Positions 25,854-36,125 of a stretch of DNA of 64,000 nucleotides are shown piece by piece. The notes under the pieces are model-generated. The model was not told the DNA's origin and did no database searches. It saw only the letters and a program-made list of their open reading frames with translations. The position numbers were made by a program, and so were the translations under genes. The first letter of the stretch is position 1. Each line of letters starts with the position of its first letter. Source of the DNA: a virus; the IMG/VR virus record IMGVR_UViG_3300008216_000009, positions 31,607-95,606 of that record; one strand, given 5' to 3'.

Positions 25854-28800
25854 ATGGGAATCTCTCTATCAGGTTTAACTGAATCATCTACTGGAAATCT
25901 GACCATCTCTGCTGGATCAGGTAATGATGTCCTGATTGGGAATGGTTCAACTCAGATTTTTATAGATGGCGGCACTGATACTTTAGGTATTGGTGGCACT
26001 GCGGTATCAGGATCACGCCTTAACATCGAGACTGGGGCGGTTGCCCTAGATTTTATTACTTCTACTGGCACGGCGGTCAATGTGATCGCTGACACTGTCA
26101 ATGATACTAGCGGTGCAGCTACGCTTGCTATTGTTCCTACTGTCCAGATAGGGGTAATGACATATACCTCTACCAACTCTATGACTTATACCGACACAGC
26201 TTCTTTATATATTGCTGGGATTCCCGCTGCTTCCACTAATGTAACGTTCACGAATGCTGCATATGCGCTCTGGGTTGATGCTGGAGCAGTTAGATTTGAT
26301 GATCGCACATTCTGGATCGGTGGCATCGCTTACGAATTTCCCGCAGACAATGGCAATGCAAATGAGATGTTGTTAACTGATGGGAGCGGGAACCTTTCCT
26401 GGTCGTCAGTAGCCAGTGCTTCCGTGGCTACTACGGTAACGGTTACAGACAATGAGGACACAAATGAGAACAATCTGATTCCATTTGTAGCCAACGCAGC
26501 TACTTCTACTGGCAATCATGGACTGGAGATGGATGGAGATTTCACCTACAGTCCCAATACAGGAAGGCTTACTGCTACCCAGCTATCTGGAACCCTGCAA
26601 ACTGCGGCTCAAGGTAATGTTACTAGTCTTGGAACTTTGACTGGGTTGGGTTTATCGGGCGACATTTCACTTGCTGCTGCTGCTATCGTTTGGACGAGTG
26701 GCGCAACTACCGTTGGTAGTGAATATAGTATTCAGCAAGACTCTGCTGGGACTGACCATCTTCAGTTTAATGTGCCAAGTGGTAAGGGATTCAAGTTCTC
26801 CATAAATGCTGTTGAAGAGGTTATTTGGTCTACAGGGGCACTTGCTTTTCAGCAAGCAACGACTCTCAGTACAACGGCAGGTAACTTAACTCTTTCTGCT
26901 GCTACTGGAGCGGATGTACTGATTGGTGATAACGCTACGATTTTATATGTGGATGGTGGTACAGGTACTGTAGGTATTGGAGCAGCAGCCACTGCGATCA
27001 ATCAGGTAAAGATTGCAAGTGCACTTGAAACTGCAGACAGCAATATGCTCTACGCCTATAGGAGTTACACGGACGCTACCAATAACACCATTCAGGGCAT
27101 TAGGGTAGAGCAACAGAGAGGTAGAACCAGTGCAGCCTTTACAGGCAGTTCTCTTGGTATAAAAGTCACCAATCAGTTAGCGGATGGCAACAGGCAAGCA
27201 TGGACTAGAGCGGTTGGTGGTTTAGTTGGCGTTGATGTGTTGTTGGGTTCTGGTGGCGCAAACGCTACAGGTACTGTGACGGCAGCGGTAGGATTTAACT
27301 CCTATATTACGATGGCTGGCTATGGTGCTAATGCGACTACCACCAATTATATAGGCTTTAGGGACGCTGGCTTGGGTAATGGGACAACTACCAATAGGTA
27401 TGGTTTTTATGTAGCCGAAACTTCTGGAACAGTTACCAACAATTACGGACTTTATGTAGAAGAATTAACTCAAGGTAGCTCCCTAGACTATTCTATCTAT
27501 ACCGCTGGTGCTACGCCAAGCTATTTTGGTGGCAATGTAACTCTAGCTGGCAGTAGTAATAACAACACTGTCTTAGATATACAGGTTCCCGGTACTGGTG
27601 ATCCGACAATAACCTTTACTGGTGCTGGTACTTCAGTTGATTGGCATATAGGTGTTGATAACAGTCATGCTAGCGAGGGTTTATATCTTGGTAAGGGAAC
27701 TGCGGTTGGAACTGATGCTTATATAAGACTTGATGGAAGATACTCTGCTGGGAGTTTCCTAATAGGGTTGGCCCATGACCCTGCCGCTATCACTTTAGCT
27801 GAAGCATCTAATTCTCGTCTATATATGACATACATTGCGGGAAATACCGTAAGGTTCACTGGCGGCACACAGATGACTTCAGTAGACGGGTCTACTCTTT
27901 ATGTAGATGCACCCAGTCTTGTAAGTGGAAATAATGCTGCCATAACAATAGATGCATATAACACTATCTATACAAAAACTCCTCGTGAAAATGATGGTTA
28001 CGTTGCCCTCACTACTGCCGCAGCAATAAGAATTTCTGATGGCGGCAATGCTAGTCATCCCGCTGCAAATAACATTGGTTTATATGTAGAAAGTTTAACT
28101 ACTGGTACTAATGATTATAGTGTTTATACTGCTGGTACTACACCAAGTAATTTTGGTGGGGCCATCCACGCTGACGGTGCTATAACTGGTGCTAGTTCAT
28201 TGGATATTGCTGGTAGGGCTGCTATCGGTTCTGGCGCAAGCGTTGGAGCAACTACTGGGCTGCATGTCAACGAGCAACAGACAGACCCTGCTGGCCTTGT
28301 AGGAACCATCTCGTACATTATTCCCACACTGTCTTCTGGAGCGAGTGCGAATATCTTTCAAGGCTTCCGTGTAGTCAACGATCTACGTGGTAACCAGAAC
28401 TATACAGAGACAGAGAATGGGGCGCAGACAGGGAATGCTGGCATCAGCATAGATATGATTAATCGGGCTACTGCCACTGTCACTGAAATGTTCGGAGTGA
28501 CTGCCCATATCAGGAAATTTTCAACTGGAGCGGTGACAACCGCAGCAGCTTACAAGGTCGGAACTTGGGGAAACTTCAACTCAACTAATGCCATTACTAC
28601 TTTAAGCGGATTGCATGTTACCAACCCGACTGCGACAGGAGGGATAACTACCCTCTATGGTATCAAGATAGATGACCTGACGACTGCTGGTACGGAGTGG
28701 TCAGTCTACACTGGTTCAGCCCCAAGTTATTTTGGTGGGTCGGTTACTGCAACTAGCACGATTTCCCATACCGGGGCATCCCACAACCACGAACTCGATG

Positions 28801-30425
28801 GTAGCGGCGGCTCTGTCTCGCATCTAATCTCAAACACCGGGACGGCTGCGAATGATGTGGCGTATCTGGAGTTAAAGACCGCAGGGGTTACTCACGGGAC
28901 ATATACGGCTCCACATGTTCGCTTTACCACTGGCGCAGGGGCATCACCACATAATTGGTACACAGGCACTGACCTGACGCAGTACGAAGCTGACACGTTC
29001 CATATCGGGACTGGCACTACCGTTGGGAGCAATGCGAGGGTTTCCATCAGTAGCCAGAATGGTCGTAATGTACCGGGGTTCCGAATAGACCCAACAGACT
29101 GGACTTCTAGCGGGACGACCAGCGATGTGGGTGGGTACACGTTCAGAACTCTGGCGCATAACATCACTTGGAGCAGCGACCCAGGTGATAACAATGGGGC
29201 GAAGTGGCAGATTAACTCGATGGCGGGCGGGACGATGGTGAACAGTTCCTCCGCTCAGACGTTTGGTTCGGCGATGGGAGCGACTACACTTCACGTCACC
29301 CCGCCTTCGGCTGGTTCTAACATCACGTTCACCCACGCTTCGGGTATCAATATCGCCAACGTCGCATCGGCAGGGACGACCACGAATCTGTACGGCATAT
29401 ATATTGATGACCTGAGTGGCGGTGCCACTAACTATGCTATTTATACCGCTGGGAGTGATGCCGTTAGTCTTGGTGGTGTCGTAACTATTCGTGGTAGTCA
29501 ATCGTACCTTGAAGTTTTGGAGGCTCCTCAAAATAATGGTGTAACCATAAAAGGGAACGCTAATCCAGCCTTGCTTATTCAAGAAGACAGTCAAGAACAG
29601 TGGATACTCTATGGTGCTGGTAGTGGGTTATATTTGAAGCGGGATGGGACTATACAGTGGGCTTTCTTTGCAGATGGTGACATGCACCCCTACGGTCATA
29701 TAAGGATGAAAAATAGTAAAGCTATTTATGATGTAGGAGCTAGTGGTAACAACTGGACGGCAAATGCTCTGACTATTACAGGTACATATAACGGTGAACA
29801 GAGTCTCCAGGTTTGGAATACGGATAATGATGTGTCACACACAACCTCTCATTCACTGCTGTATCTGGTGACTTTTGGGTCAGGCGACTCTAAAATTAAA
29901 TACGCCACTGGGGTCAATTTTTCACATGGAATTGACCATAGCGAAAGCCGTTGGGTGCTGTCTCGTGGTCATGCTCTTGGCAGCACTGATGTCATGCGTG
30001 TTACTACTGCCGGGGCAACTACATTCGACTCCGTAGGTTCAGAGTTTACCCCTGACTATGTTTGTGATAGTTGTGGCAGGGCCGAGATAGAATCCTTTGA
30101 GTGCTGTGGCACAGTAGCATGGCATGATGATGTTCTGGCCCTCAGAGAGATGAAACTTAGCCAATCAGGTATTGACCATATGGCTAAACTTGGTGTCCTT
30201 GAGATTGATGGCCCCGATGATGCAGACCCCGGCTGGACGGGCATCAACTATCAGAAGGCGCAGTACTTCACTTGGGCTGGCATGTACCAGAACCGCCAGC
30301 GGATGGATGCTCAGTACGATGAACACGAAAGTCGTTTTGGTGAAAAAATACGGAAATTAGAAACCCTTCTCAAAAAGATGCTGGGTGAAAAAGAATATAC
30401 CTTACTCATGGATCAGATTGAGTAG
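25854..30425 (+). CDS. Second giant tail fibre with zinc-like C-terminal domain
   Basis: Starts at the base after the stop of the first fibre. 1523 residues. Four copies of a module ending in (L/I)Y(V/I)(E/D)xL...(S/A)(V/I)YT(A/G) and SYFGG occur at about residues 540-570, 740-770, 940-970 and 1180-1210. The C-terminal domain (about 1400-1523) begins with CDSCG...CC, a possible zinc site, continues with aromatic-rich sequence and ends in a coiled coil. Part of the gene (28700-29400) has clearly higher G+C than the rest. The N-terminus resembles modules of the first fibre, so the two may assemble together. Confidence 0.7.
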   Translation: MGISLSGLTESSTGNLTISAGSGNDVLIGNGSTQIFIDGGTDTLGIGGTAVSGSRLNIETGAVALDFITSTGTAVNVIADTVNDTSGAATLAIVPTVQIGVMTYTSTNSMTYTDTASLYIAGIPAASTNVTFTNAAYALWVDAGAVRFDDRTFWIGGIAYEFPADNGNANEMLLTDGSGNLSWSSVASASVATTVTVTDNEDTNENNLIPFVANAATSTGNHGLEMDGDFTYSPNTGRLTATQLSGTLQTAAQGNVTSLGTLTGLGLSGDISLAAAAIVWTSGATTVGSEYSIQQDSAGTDHLQFNVPSGKGFKFSINAVEEVIWSTGALAFQQATTLSTTAGNLTLSAATGADVLIGDNATILYVDGGTGTVGIGAAATAINQVKIASALETADSNMLYAYRSYTDATNNTIQGIRVEQQRGRTSAAFTGSSLGIKVTNQLADGNRQAWTRAVGGLVGVDVLLGSGGANATGTVTAAVGFNSYITMAGYGANATTTNYIGFRDAGLGNGTTTNRYGFYVAETSGTVTNNYGLYVEELTQGSSLDYSIYTAGATPSYFGGNVTLAGSSNNNTVLDIQVPGTGDPTITFTGAGTSVDWHIGVDNSHASEGLYLGKGTAVGTDAYIRLDGRYSAGSFLIGLAHDPAAITLAEASNSRLYMTYIAGNTVRFTGGTQMTSVDGSTLYVDAPSLVSGNNAAITIDAYNTIYTKTPRENDGYVALTTAAAIRISDGGNASHPAANNIGLYVESLTTGTNDYSVYTAGTTPSNFGGAIHADGAITGASSLDIAGRAAIGSGASVGATTGLHVNEQQTDPAGLVGTISYIIPTLSSGASANIFQGFRVVNDLRGNQNYTETENGAQTGNAGISIDMINRATATVTEMFGVTAHIRKFSTGAVTTAAAYKVGTWGNFNSTNAITTLSGLHVTNPTATGGITTLYGIKIDDLTTAGTEWSVYTGSAPSYFGGSVTATSTISHTGASHNHELDGSGGSVSHLISNTGTAANDVAYLELKTAGVTHGTYTAPHVRFTTGAGASPHNWYTGTDLTQYEADTFHIGTGTTVGSNARVSISSQNGRNVPGFRIDPTDWTSSGTTSDVGGYTFRTLAHNITWSSDPGDNNGAKWQINSMAGGTMVNSSSAQTFGSAMGATTLHVTPPSAGSNITFTHASGINIANVASAGTTTNLYGIYIDDLSGGATNYAIYTAGSDAVSLGGVVTIRGSQSYLEVLEAPQNNGVTIKGNANPALLIQEDSQEQWILYGAGSGLYLKRDGTIQWAFFADGDMHPYGHIRMKNSKAIYDVGASGNNWTANALTITGTYNGEQSLQVWNTDNDVSHTTSHSLLYLVTFGSGDSKIKYATGVNFSHGIDHSESRWVLSRGHALGSTDVMRVTTAGATTFDSVGSEFTPDYVCDSCGRAEIESFECCGTVAWHDDVLALREMKLSQSGIDHMAKLGVLEIDGPDDADPGWTGINYQKAQYFTWAGMYQNRQRMDAQYDEHESRFGEKIRKLETLLKKMLGEKEYTLLMDQIE
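28700..29400 (+). other. High-G+C island inside second fibre gene
   Basis: Counted by hand, 38 of 60 bases are G+C in 29221-29280 and 35 of 60 in 29281-29340, against 25 of 60 in 27781-27840 of the same gene. Reading frame is uninterrupted. This looks like an exchanged segment. Confidence 0.6.
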
Positions 30426-30452
30426 AGAATAATTTATTTAAAGGAGGTTAAG

Positions 30453-30650
30453 ATGACAAACGATGAAGCATTAGAGATATTAAGGATTAAAGTAAATGCG
30501 GTAAATGACGCAATTAATGATATTAATAAATATAGAGCAGAATCAGTTAGCTGGCTTAATGATTATAAGACTACTGTTAAGGATTTAGTTAAAGCAAATG
30601 CAGTTACTGTAGGGGCTAACCTTTCTGCGTGGGAAGGGTTGGATAGCTAA
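30453..30650 (+). CDS. 65-residue helical protein
   Basis: Preceded by AAAGGAGG, a near-perfect ribosome binding site. An all-helical, weakly charged 65-residue product (DEALEILRIKVNAVNDAI...). It lies between the fibres and the connector genes; could be a fibre chaperone or small structural protein. No family recognised. Confidence 0.55.
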   Translation: MTNDEALEILRIKVNAVNDAINDINKYRAESVSWLNDYKTTVKDLVKANAVTVGANLSAWEGLDS

Positions 30651-30690
30651 AAGGTAGTAAAATAATATGATAGGGGAGATGTAACTTTTT

Positions 30691-31188
30691 ATGTCTGATG
30701 TACATAATGAGGATATGATTCTTAGTTTGAACACCGCTCTTTCTAGTGTGAGAGAGGCATTGGATACAACTGTTAAAATTGAGCAAGATCCTAGTATGTC
30801 TACGAGTGATCGTAATTCCAATGTAGTTATAGTGAAAGCTGCCGTCGCCAATGCGATAAGTACTTTACAGAACTGTGGCAGTGAGAACTTTTTAGGTACT
30901 GCATCTCCCGATCCTCAGGTCACAACGCTCAATGTGATTGGGGCGGGTACTTTTGTGGCAGGTTCCGGTGATGTTAATTTACTTGCTGCGGCTGACTTTA
31001 TGGATCATAATGGGGTTGTTACCGCCACTTCCGAAGAGGTGACCGTGGTTTGGGCTAGTTCGGATAGCAGTATAGGTCCTGTAAATTCATCTAGTGGTAT
31101 TTTTACTCCGTTAGCTCCAGGAAATATCACAATCTCTGCTAGATATGTTAATGGAGCAGTCGCTAGTGTTCCGATGATTGTTACATAA
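30691..31188 (+). CDS. Protein with C-terminal bacterial Ig-like (Big_2) domain
   Basis: A 165-residue protein. The first about 70 residues are helical (LNTALSSVREALDTTVKI). Residues about 85-165 form an Ig-like domain of the Big_2 type, with VTVVWASSDSSIGPVNSSSG, then GNITISARY and a final strand. Such domains decorate phage virions and bind weakly to glycans. Placed in the structural region, so probably a virion protein. Confidence 0.6.
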   Translation: MSDVHNEDMILSLNTALSSVREALDTTVKIEQDPSMSTSDRNSNVVIVKAAVANAISTLQNCGSENFLGTASPDPQVTTLNVIGAGTFVAGSGDVNLLAAADFMDHNGVVTATSEEVTVVWASSDSSIGPVNSSSGIFTPLAPGNITISARYVNGAVASVPMIVT

Positions 31189-31250
31189 GATGAAGTATAA
31201 TGTTGTTAGGTTAGGGACGGAATTATTTTATAAAGGTTGGAGGTAAGGAC

Positions 31251-31829
31251 ATGGTTACGGGAAAAGCAGATATAAATGTAGTGTCGGATGATGAGGATAG
31301 GGGGCCATTGGTAGAGGATGAGGATTTTGCTGCAGCGAAAGCTTCTATAGAAGAGAAGGCAGAGAGTCTTGGTGACAGTCCTGAAGATGTACTGGCCTTT
31401 TTAGAGGCCGATGAGGATGAGGAATCAGAGGAGTCGTATTACGATTCACGTGTCCCTATTGCTAGGGATATACGTCCTGTGATTGCGGCATGGCATGAGT
31501 ATAAGAATGCTATGGCGCAGGTCAAGACAACTTATAAGTTGTGGAAAATAGAAGCTAATGATCTTGGTGGAGAAAGTGATCAGCGTCGAGATGCAATAGT
31601 ACAGAATGCCGCTAGGATTAAAAGGGCTTTGGATGTTATTGAAAAAGAACTTAAGGAAGTATTCCCTAAGCTAAAAGGAGCCGCTTTTTTGACCCGTTCT
31701 GAAATCATAGTTTTGCCTAGGTGGATGCATAAATTGTTAGGAATAACTATTGAAGCCAGTGCCGATGAACGTGAATCGGCCCAGGCAGACCTACAAAAAC
31801 AATTGGATGGAGCAAACGAAGCAGAATGA
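31251..31829 (+). CDS. Acidic helical structural-region protein
   Basis: A 192-residue protein with a strongly acidic N-terminus (about 1-65) and a helical remainder (about 75-190). GTTGGAGGTAAGG precedes the ATG. The stop overlaps the next gene (ATGA). No family recognised; position beside the connector suggests a role in head completion or tail joining. Confidence 0.5.
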   Translation: MVTGKADINVVSDDEDRGPLVEDEDFAAAKASIEEKAESLGDSPEDVLAFLEADEDEESEESYYDSRVPIARDIRPVIAAWHEYKNAMAQVKTTYKLWKIEANDLGGESDQRRDAIVQNAARIKRALDVIEKELKEVFPKLKGAAFLTRSEIIVLPRWMHKLLGITIEASADERESAQADLQKQLDGANEAE

Positions 31830-32938
31830 TACCCTGGGATTCAATATATCTGTGGGATAGCAGCGCAAATGCGTATGTTGATTTAGAGTTTTCAGCGTCG
31901 GATATTCCCGGCACTGCTACTGAAATCATGGGGCAGACTACGGATAAAATTTATCTGGGTCTGGACAGAAAGTTTCCCGCAGCTTTCTTTGAGCTAGATA
32001 CTCTGGGTTCGTATAACGATACTCCTGATTATGAGTATTACAATGGATCTGCCTGGGCCAATCTTCCTTTACTTAAGACCTATGCGTTTGATGCGGATGG
32101 CGTAGTGCAGTGGAGAATGCCCAGTAATTGGTCAACTGTTCTTTTAGCTGGAATAGAGAATACAAATACTAACCTAAAATCAGGTTCTACTGGGGATACG
32201 ACAAGTGGTACTGCTCGTTATTGGATTCGAGTAAGTGTTTCAACTGTAACAACTGCAGCTACTTTGTCTAGATCGTATCCTTTTCCCTCGTATGCTTATA
32301 CTACTCCCACACTAATTTCTCAGTTTCTGCAATTACGGACTGATTTCTCAGCTACTACTTCGCCATCTAAAGCAGAAGTGGAGTCCTTGATACAGAGAAA
32401 TGAGAGTCGCATAGACAGGTACTCAACGAGTTCATGGAAACCTAACTATAGGCACGAAGAGTTGTATGAGTTCAGTAGGTACGGACTTGTATTGAAGCGA
32501 CAACCTGTACTCAAGTTCCTTGAATTAGCTGTTTGGGATGGATCTAAGTACAATGTTCTTACAGAAGGTAGGACCAGTGACTACTTCGTTGATCCCCAGA
32601 CAGGTATTGTTCCACTAACTAGATTATTATCTATTCCTTTTACCTACACTAGAAGTGCAATCTACACTTGGGGATTTGGTGAGTTCAAGAGGGCTATAAG
32701 ATGCAGTTATATATGGGGCACCGATACTGACGACAGTATGTACAACGTGGGTTACGGTCAGGTGGAAGATATTACGACAAAGTTTGTTGCGGCAGACATA
32801 ATAACTAATTATGACTATACGACTCTCATACCTCAGGGTACTGACAGGTATTCGTTAGAGCAGAAAGTTAGTCAATGGCGTGAATCCTCTGAGGAACGTT
32901 TAGAGGAGCTACGCAAGGTCAGGGTTTGGGTCCCATGA
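31826..32938 (+). CDS. Probable head-tail connector with N-terminal beta module
   Basis: A 370-residue protein. Residues about 1-155 form a beta module with YEYYNGSAWANL, VVQWRMPSNW and YWIRVSVS; the same pattern occurs at least twice in the hub-like protein at 42705. Residues about 170-370 begin with a helical segment (KAEVESLIQRNESRIDRY) and continue with mixed strands, like adaptor/connector proteins that dock below the portal. It is followed by tail completion, tail tube and tape measure genes in the usual order. The connector call is by order and shape. Confidence 0.5.
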   Translation: MIPWDSIYLWDSSANAYVDLEFSASDIPGTATEIMGQTTDKIYLGLDRKFPAAFFELDTLGSYNDTPDYEYYNGSAWANLPLLKTYAFDADGVVQWRMPSNWSTVLLAGIENTNTNLKSGSTGDTTSGTARYWIRVSVSTVTTAATLSRSYPFPSYAYTTPTLISQFLQLRTDFSATTSPSKAEVESLIQRNESRIDRYSTSSWKPNYRHEELYEFSRYGLVLKRQPVLKFLELAVWDGSKYNVLTEGRTSDYFVDPQTGIVPLTRLLSIPFTYTRSAIYTWGFGEFKRAIRCSYIWGTDTDDSMYNVGYGQVEDITTKFVAADIITNYDYTTLIPQGTDRYSLEQKVSQWRESSEERLEELRKVRVWVP

Positions 32939-33873
32939 CTACTCTTACGTATACTCCCCGGGGATTTCCTACCGAGTTACTCAAGAATTTAGTGAGTACT
33001 TATTGGGATACTCGTGGCGGCAATATTACAAAACCTACCATCATTGAAAAACCACCTCCTGATTACCAGAGGGCGGACCTTAGAAATGATGGAGACCATC
33101 TTTTGGTTTCTTTGGAGGGGCAGTCTACTGAATATATAAGTCTTGCTTTTCAGCATGTAGCAAGAACCATAAATCTTGATGTTCAATTCAATGTTTTTAC
33201 ATCTCGTCAACGATTTTATGATTATGTTGACGAGGTCCAACGTATTATCTTTGCTAAACAGTTTGACCCGACTGATTATCTATTGGATGGATTCGAGTCT
33301 TATGCAAATACAGCGGCAGCACAGGCTGTTTGGGGGGATACCACAACCAATTCCACAATATCTCTTTTAACTAGTGCTAGAAAATACGGTACTAATTCAA
33401 TGAGAGTAGTCGTAGGATCTGGTGGTAATGGGGAAGCTTACAGGGCACTGCCTACAGATGTTCCAAATCCCTATCCAAGAAGATTGCAACAAATAAGATT
33501 TTTCGGTAAGATTGATTCATCGTCAGATGTTATAGGTGTGACACTTAGACAGTCCACGAACAGGGGCAGTTTGTATCGAACATGGAATACGACTATCGAT
33601 ACTACAACTTTTAAGCAGTATGTCATAAATATAGATACAACTGCAGATGCGTCGGCGGGTACATGGGATCCTACGGTCATAGATGAAATTGCTTTTACGG
33701 GCTTAGCAGCGAACAGGACTTTTGATATAGATCATGTAGATTTGGCTACTAATGAGTTCCAGTTTTTACAATTTAATAGCTATAAAGAAAATGTTGATAC
33801 CTTTAACTATTTCTCAGGTAATGTAAAATGTGCCTATCGGAGCCACGGGGATCCCGTGGATAAGTTGGAATAA
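32935..33873 (+). CDS. Probable tail completion protein with inserted beta-sandwich
   Basis: ATG 32935 overlaps the previous stop (ATGA), which decides the start over an upstream TTG. 312 residues. The first about 115 residues and the last about 45 look like one fold, interrupted at about residue 118 by a Ser/Thr-rich beta-sandwich (LDGFESYANTAA..., YGTNSMRVVVG, FDIDHVDL) resembling carbohydrate-binding modules. Removing it would leave a protein of normal tail-terminator size. Order within the operon supports a neck role. Confidence 0.5.
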   Translation: MTTLTYTPRGFPTELLKNLVSTYWDTRGGNITKPTIIEKPPPDYQRADLRNDGDHLLVSLEGQSTEYISLAFQHVARTINLDVQFNVFTSRQRFYDYVDEVQRIIFAKQFDPTDYLLDGFESYANTAAAQAVWGDTTTNSTISLLTSARKYGTNSMRVVVGSGGNGEAYRALPTDVPNPYPRRLQQIRFFGKIDSSSDVIGVTLRQSTNRGSLYRTWNTTIDTTTFKQYVINIDTTADASAGTWDPTVIDEIAFTGLAANRTFDIDHVDLATNEFQFLQFNSYKENVDTFNYFSGNVKCAYRSHGDPVDKLE

Positions 33874-34400
33874 TGCCAAGTACCTTAAAAGTTGACCTAG
33901 CTAAAGATGCGGTAGAGCATACGATATCTAAAATTACTCGCAGTGTGTCCGAGATGATAGCTCCTCAGTTGGAGGACCAACTTGAAGAAGTAGCTAACGA
34001 AAAAATATGGGCGCATCCTCAGATCAAGGATAATAATATTCCTTCAACCAGTTTGGCTGCATCTGTGTTTTACGACATAAATCCTGATGGTAATATTAAA
34101 TTGACTTTAACTATTCTCAATGATGAGATTGAGGGTACAAAAGATATTGAAGTGGATGAATATACTAGACATCAAGTTACTAAGGATCCTAAAGAGGTGG
34201 CTCTTGTTAGATCAACTACTGGCAGCTTTGAACCCAAAGGTGAGGGAAAAGTTTCCAGACATAAGAGAAGTTTGGTGAATAAGAGACATTTTCAATTAAA
34301 AGACGGGTCGTGGATCACTAGTTCAAGAGTTCCTGCTGAAATATTAAGTGAAGTAGTTGAAGAAACTCTCAAAGAAATCCTCGGAGGGGAGTCTAAATAA
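33873..34400 (+). CDS. Neck/tail completion protein, HK97 gp10-like by position
   Basis: A 175-residue protein overlapping its neighbours by one base at each end (TAATG). It has helical ends and a central strand region (NIKLTLTILNDEIEG), with a basic stretch KVSRHKRSLVNKRHF. Located between the tail completion candidate and the tail tube gene, where gp10-type neck proteins normally occur. The family match is not firm. Confidence 0.4.
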   Translation: MPSTLKVDLAKDAVEHTISKITRSVSEMIAPQLEDQLEEVANEKIWAHPQIKDNNIPSTSLAASVFYDINPDGNIKLTLTILNDEIEGTKDIEVDEYTRHQVTKDPKEVALVRSTTGSFEPKGEGKVSRHKRSLVNKRHFQLKDGSWITSSRVPAEILSEVVEETLKEILGGESK

Positions 34401-36112
34401 TGCCACAAGGAAGATTTAGAGCAGATCTGGTCGATATAGGATGGGCACCAGAACATACATATGGAGTGAACCCACCCACTAGTGAATTGAGCACGGATGA
34501 TGCTGGAGTATCAGCAAAAGCTCTATTCCGTCAATGGGGAATAGTTAATGGTGGTGTTAATCTTCCTAACCCCTCCTTTGCATGGACTCCGTTCTTTGGT
34601 ATCGGTGTTGATAATAGGAATATGTTATTCCCGATCCAGGGTCAAGAGACTTTGGAGGGGGGAATTCCGTCTGCCATGCTTTGCCACGATTCGAGTCGAA
34701 TGGCATTCGAGCAGATGTATGGGTTGATTTTCAATGCTTGGAATGCCGCTCTTACGACTCCTGTCGTAGTAACGTCTACTACTGCTACATGGGCCGATGC
34801 TACTGCTACAACAGGTATTTCTTCGGGAGTCCATCATATCACTTTCGCTTCCCCCACTACTCCCAGTGGCGGTAGCCTGTCATTAATAAATTTTGACGAA
34901 ATGGGGCCACCGTTTGGGGGCACAAGAACCCAGGTTCAGTCAGATCCTCCTACCCACATAATTTTGGTTGGAAGTGCGGGAGAGGCTCCCAATCCCTGGG
35001 ATTCCACGTGGGCGTATATAGGGGCCGACGCTGGATCAACCGGAAAAGTAAATGTTTATCAGGATAGGGATCTAGCAATTTCTGGCTGGAATGGAAAAGC
35101 ACCTACAGGTGGAGCGGCTACTAGGTATTCTGTTCATAGTGTAGAACGGGATGCGGGGGCAGCAGAGAAAGCAGACGGTATTTTCAGGGGAACACATGCC
35201 ACTGATCCTAAGACGGTTTACGTGCGTCCCACTCTAGTTCAGCCTTCGTTCGTACTTGGGGCTAAATTCCGGGCAGATGATGGTAGTAACTTCATAACTA
35301 ACTATTCGGGTTGCAAGGTTTCTAGGTTCACCATTTCTATGGATGAGGGTGCTCCAGTTACCTTTAACTACGATTTCATTGCTCAGGATATGAAACATAA
35401 CATTGGTGAGGATGACGGTACTGGTTCTGCTACGGATGTAGCTCGTTACCTTGTAAAGGGTACTGGAGCAGCCAATACTCTGGATATTCAACCAATGAGA
35501 CTCTCACGGGTTGTTGAGCAGCCCTATTTCTTCACTGGGGCTGAGATTAAGCTACATGGCACCGCCTTTGCTAGGCTCAGGAGCTTCAGCATATCGGTAG
35601 ATAATGCGCTTGATCCTAGGTATTACGTAACACAGAATGCGGGGGCTTCAGGTACTCTCCATGATAGGCAGATTCTCTATGAGATCCTTGAAGGCAGGAG
35701 AACTATTACGATATCTGGTTCTGTTGACATGGATAACACGGGTAGTGTTACTGCTGGAGGGACGGCTGGTCGCCCCACAGATGCTAAATTACTACAGTAT
35801 GTCTTGAATCAGGGCTTTATGGACGCTGATCAGAGGGATATGCAAGCCTTGAAGGGCATATCAATTGAAGTAGAGCTTAGGAAGATAAAGGATTCTTCAA
35901 CTGCTGCTTCTACAGGGCACGATAAGATACTTCTCACCCTTCCAGATCCAGGTACAGTCTCTGCAAATGAGGGTCAGACTTATGGGGTTGGATTGTATCT
36001 AAACAGTGCTGGGCACGCTATTCCGGCTCCGCCTTCTGTCCATATACCCGTAGATTTTGATGGTCAAGCAGCCAGTATGGGTATACAGTTTTTAGACAAT
36101 GCAGCTTCCTAG
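34400..36112 (+). CDS. Major tail tube protein
   Basis: A 570-residue protein. Landmarks of the phage tube_2 type: an early W-x-P-E-x-T-Y-G (GWAPEHTYGV), a central SRFTISMDEGAPVTFNYDFIAQD strand pair and a second FARLRSFSISVDN pair, followed by RRTITISGSVDM. These paired strands form the inner ring of the tube. It is longer than many tube proteins, with an insertion at about residues 120-280 likely exposed on the tail surface. The following genes are the tail chaperones and tape measure, as expected. Confidence 0.75.
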   Translation: MPQGRFRADLVDIGWAPEHTYGVNPPTSELSTDDAGVSAKALFRQWGIVNGGVNLPNPSFAWTPFFGIGVDNRNMLFPIQGQETLEGGIPSAMLCHDSSRMAFEQMYGLIFNAWNAALTTPVVVTSTTATWADATATTGISSGVHHITFASPTTPSGGSLSLINFDEMGPPFGGTRTQVQSDPPTHIILVGSAGEAPNPWDSTWAYIGADAGSTGKVNVYQDRDLAISGWNGKAPTGGAATRYSVHSVERDAGAAEKADGIFRGTHATDPKTVYVRPTLVQPSFVLGAKFRADDGSNFITNYSGCKVSRFTISMDEGAPVTFNYDFIAQDMKHNIGEDDGTGSATDVARYLVKGTGAANTLDIQPMRLSRVVEQPYFFTGAEIKLHGTAFARLRSFSISVDNALDPRYYVTQNAGASGTLHDRQILYEILEGRRTITISGSVDMDNTGSVTAGGTAGRPTDAKLLQYVLNQGFMDADQRDMQALKGISIEVELRKIKDSSTAASTGHDKILLTLPDPGTVSANEGQTYGVGLYLNSAGHAIPAPPSVHIPVDFDGQAASMGIQFLDNAAS

Positions 36113-36125
36113 AGGGAGGGTTTAA

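Noticed and set aside
31189-31250. TATAAT near 31196 as a promoter
   Set aside because: No acceptable -35 element at 16-18 bases upstream.
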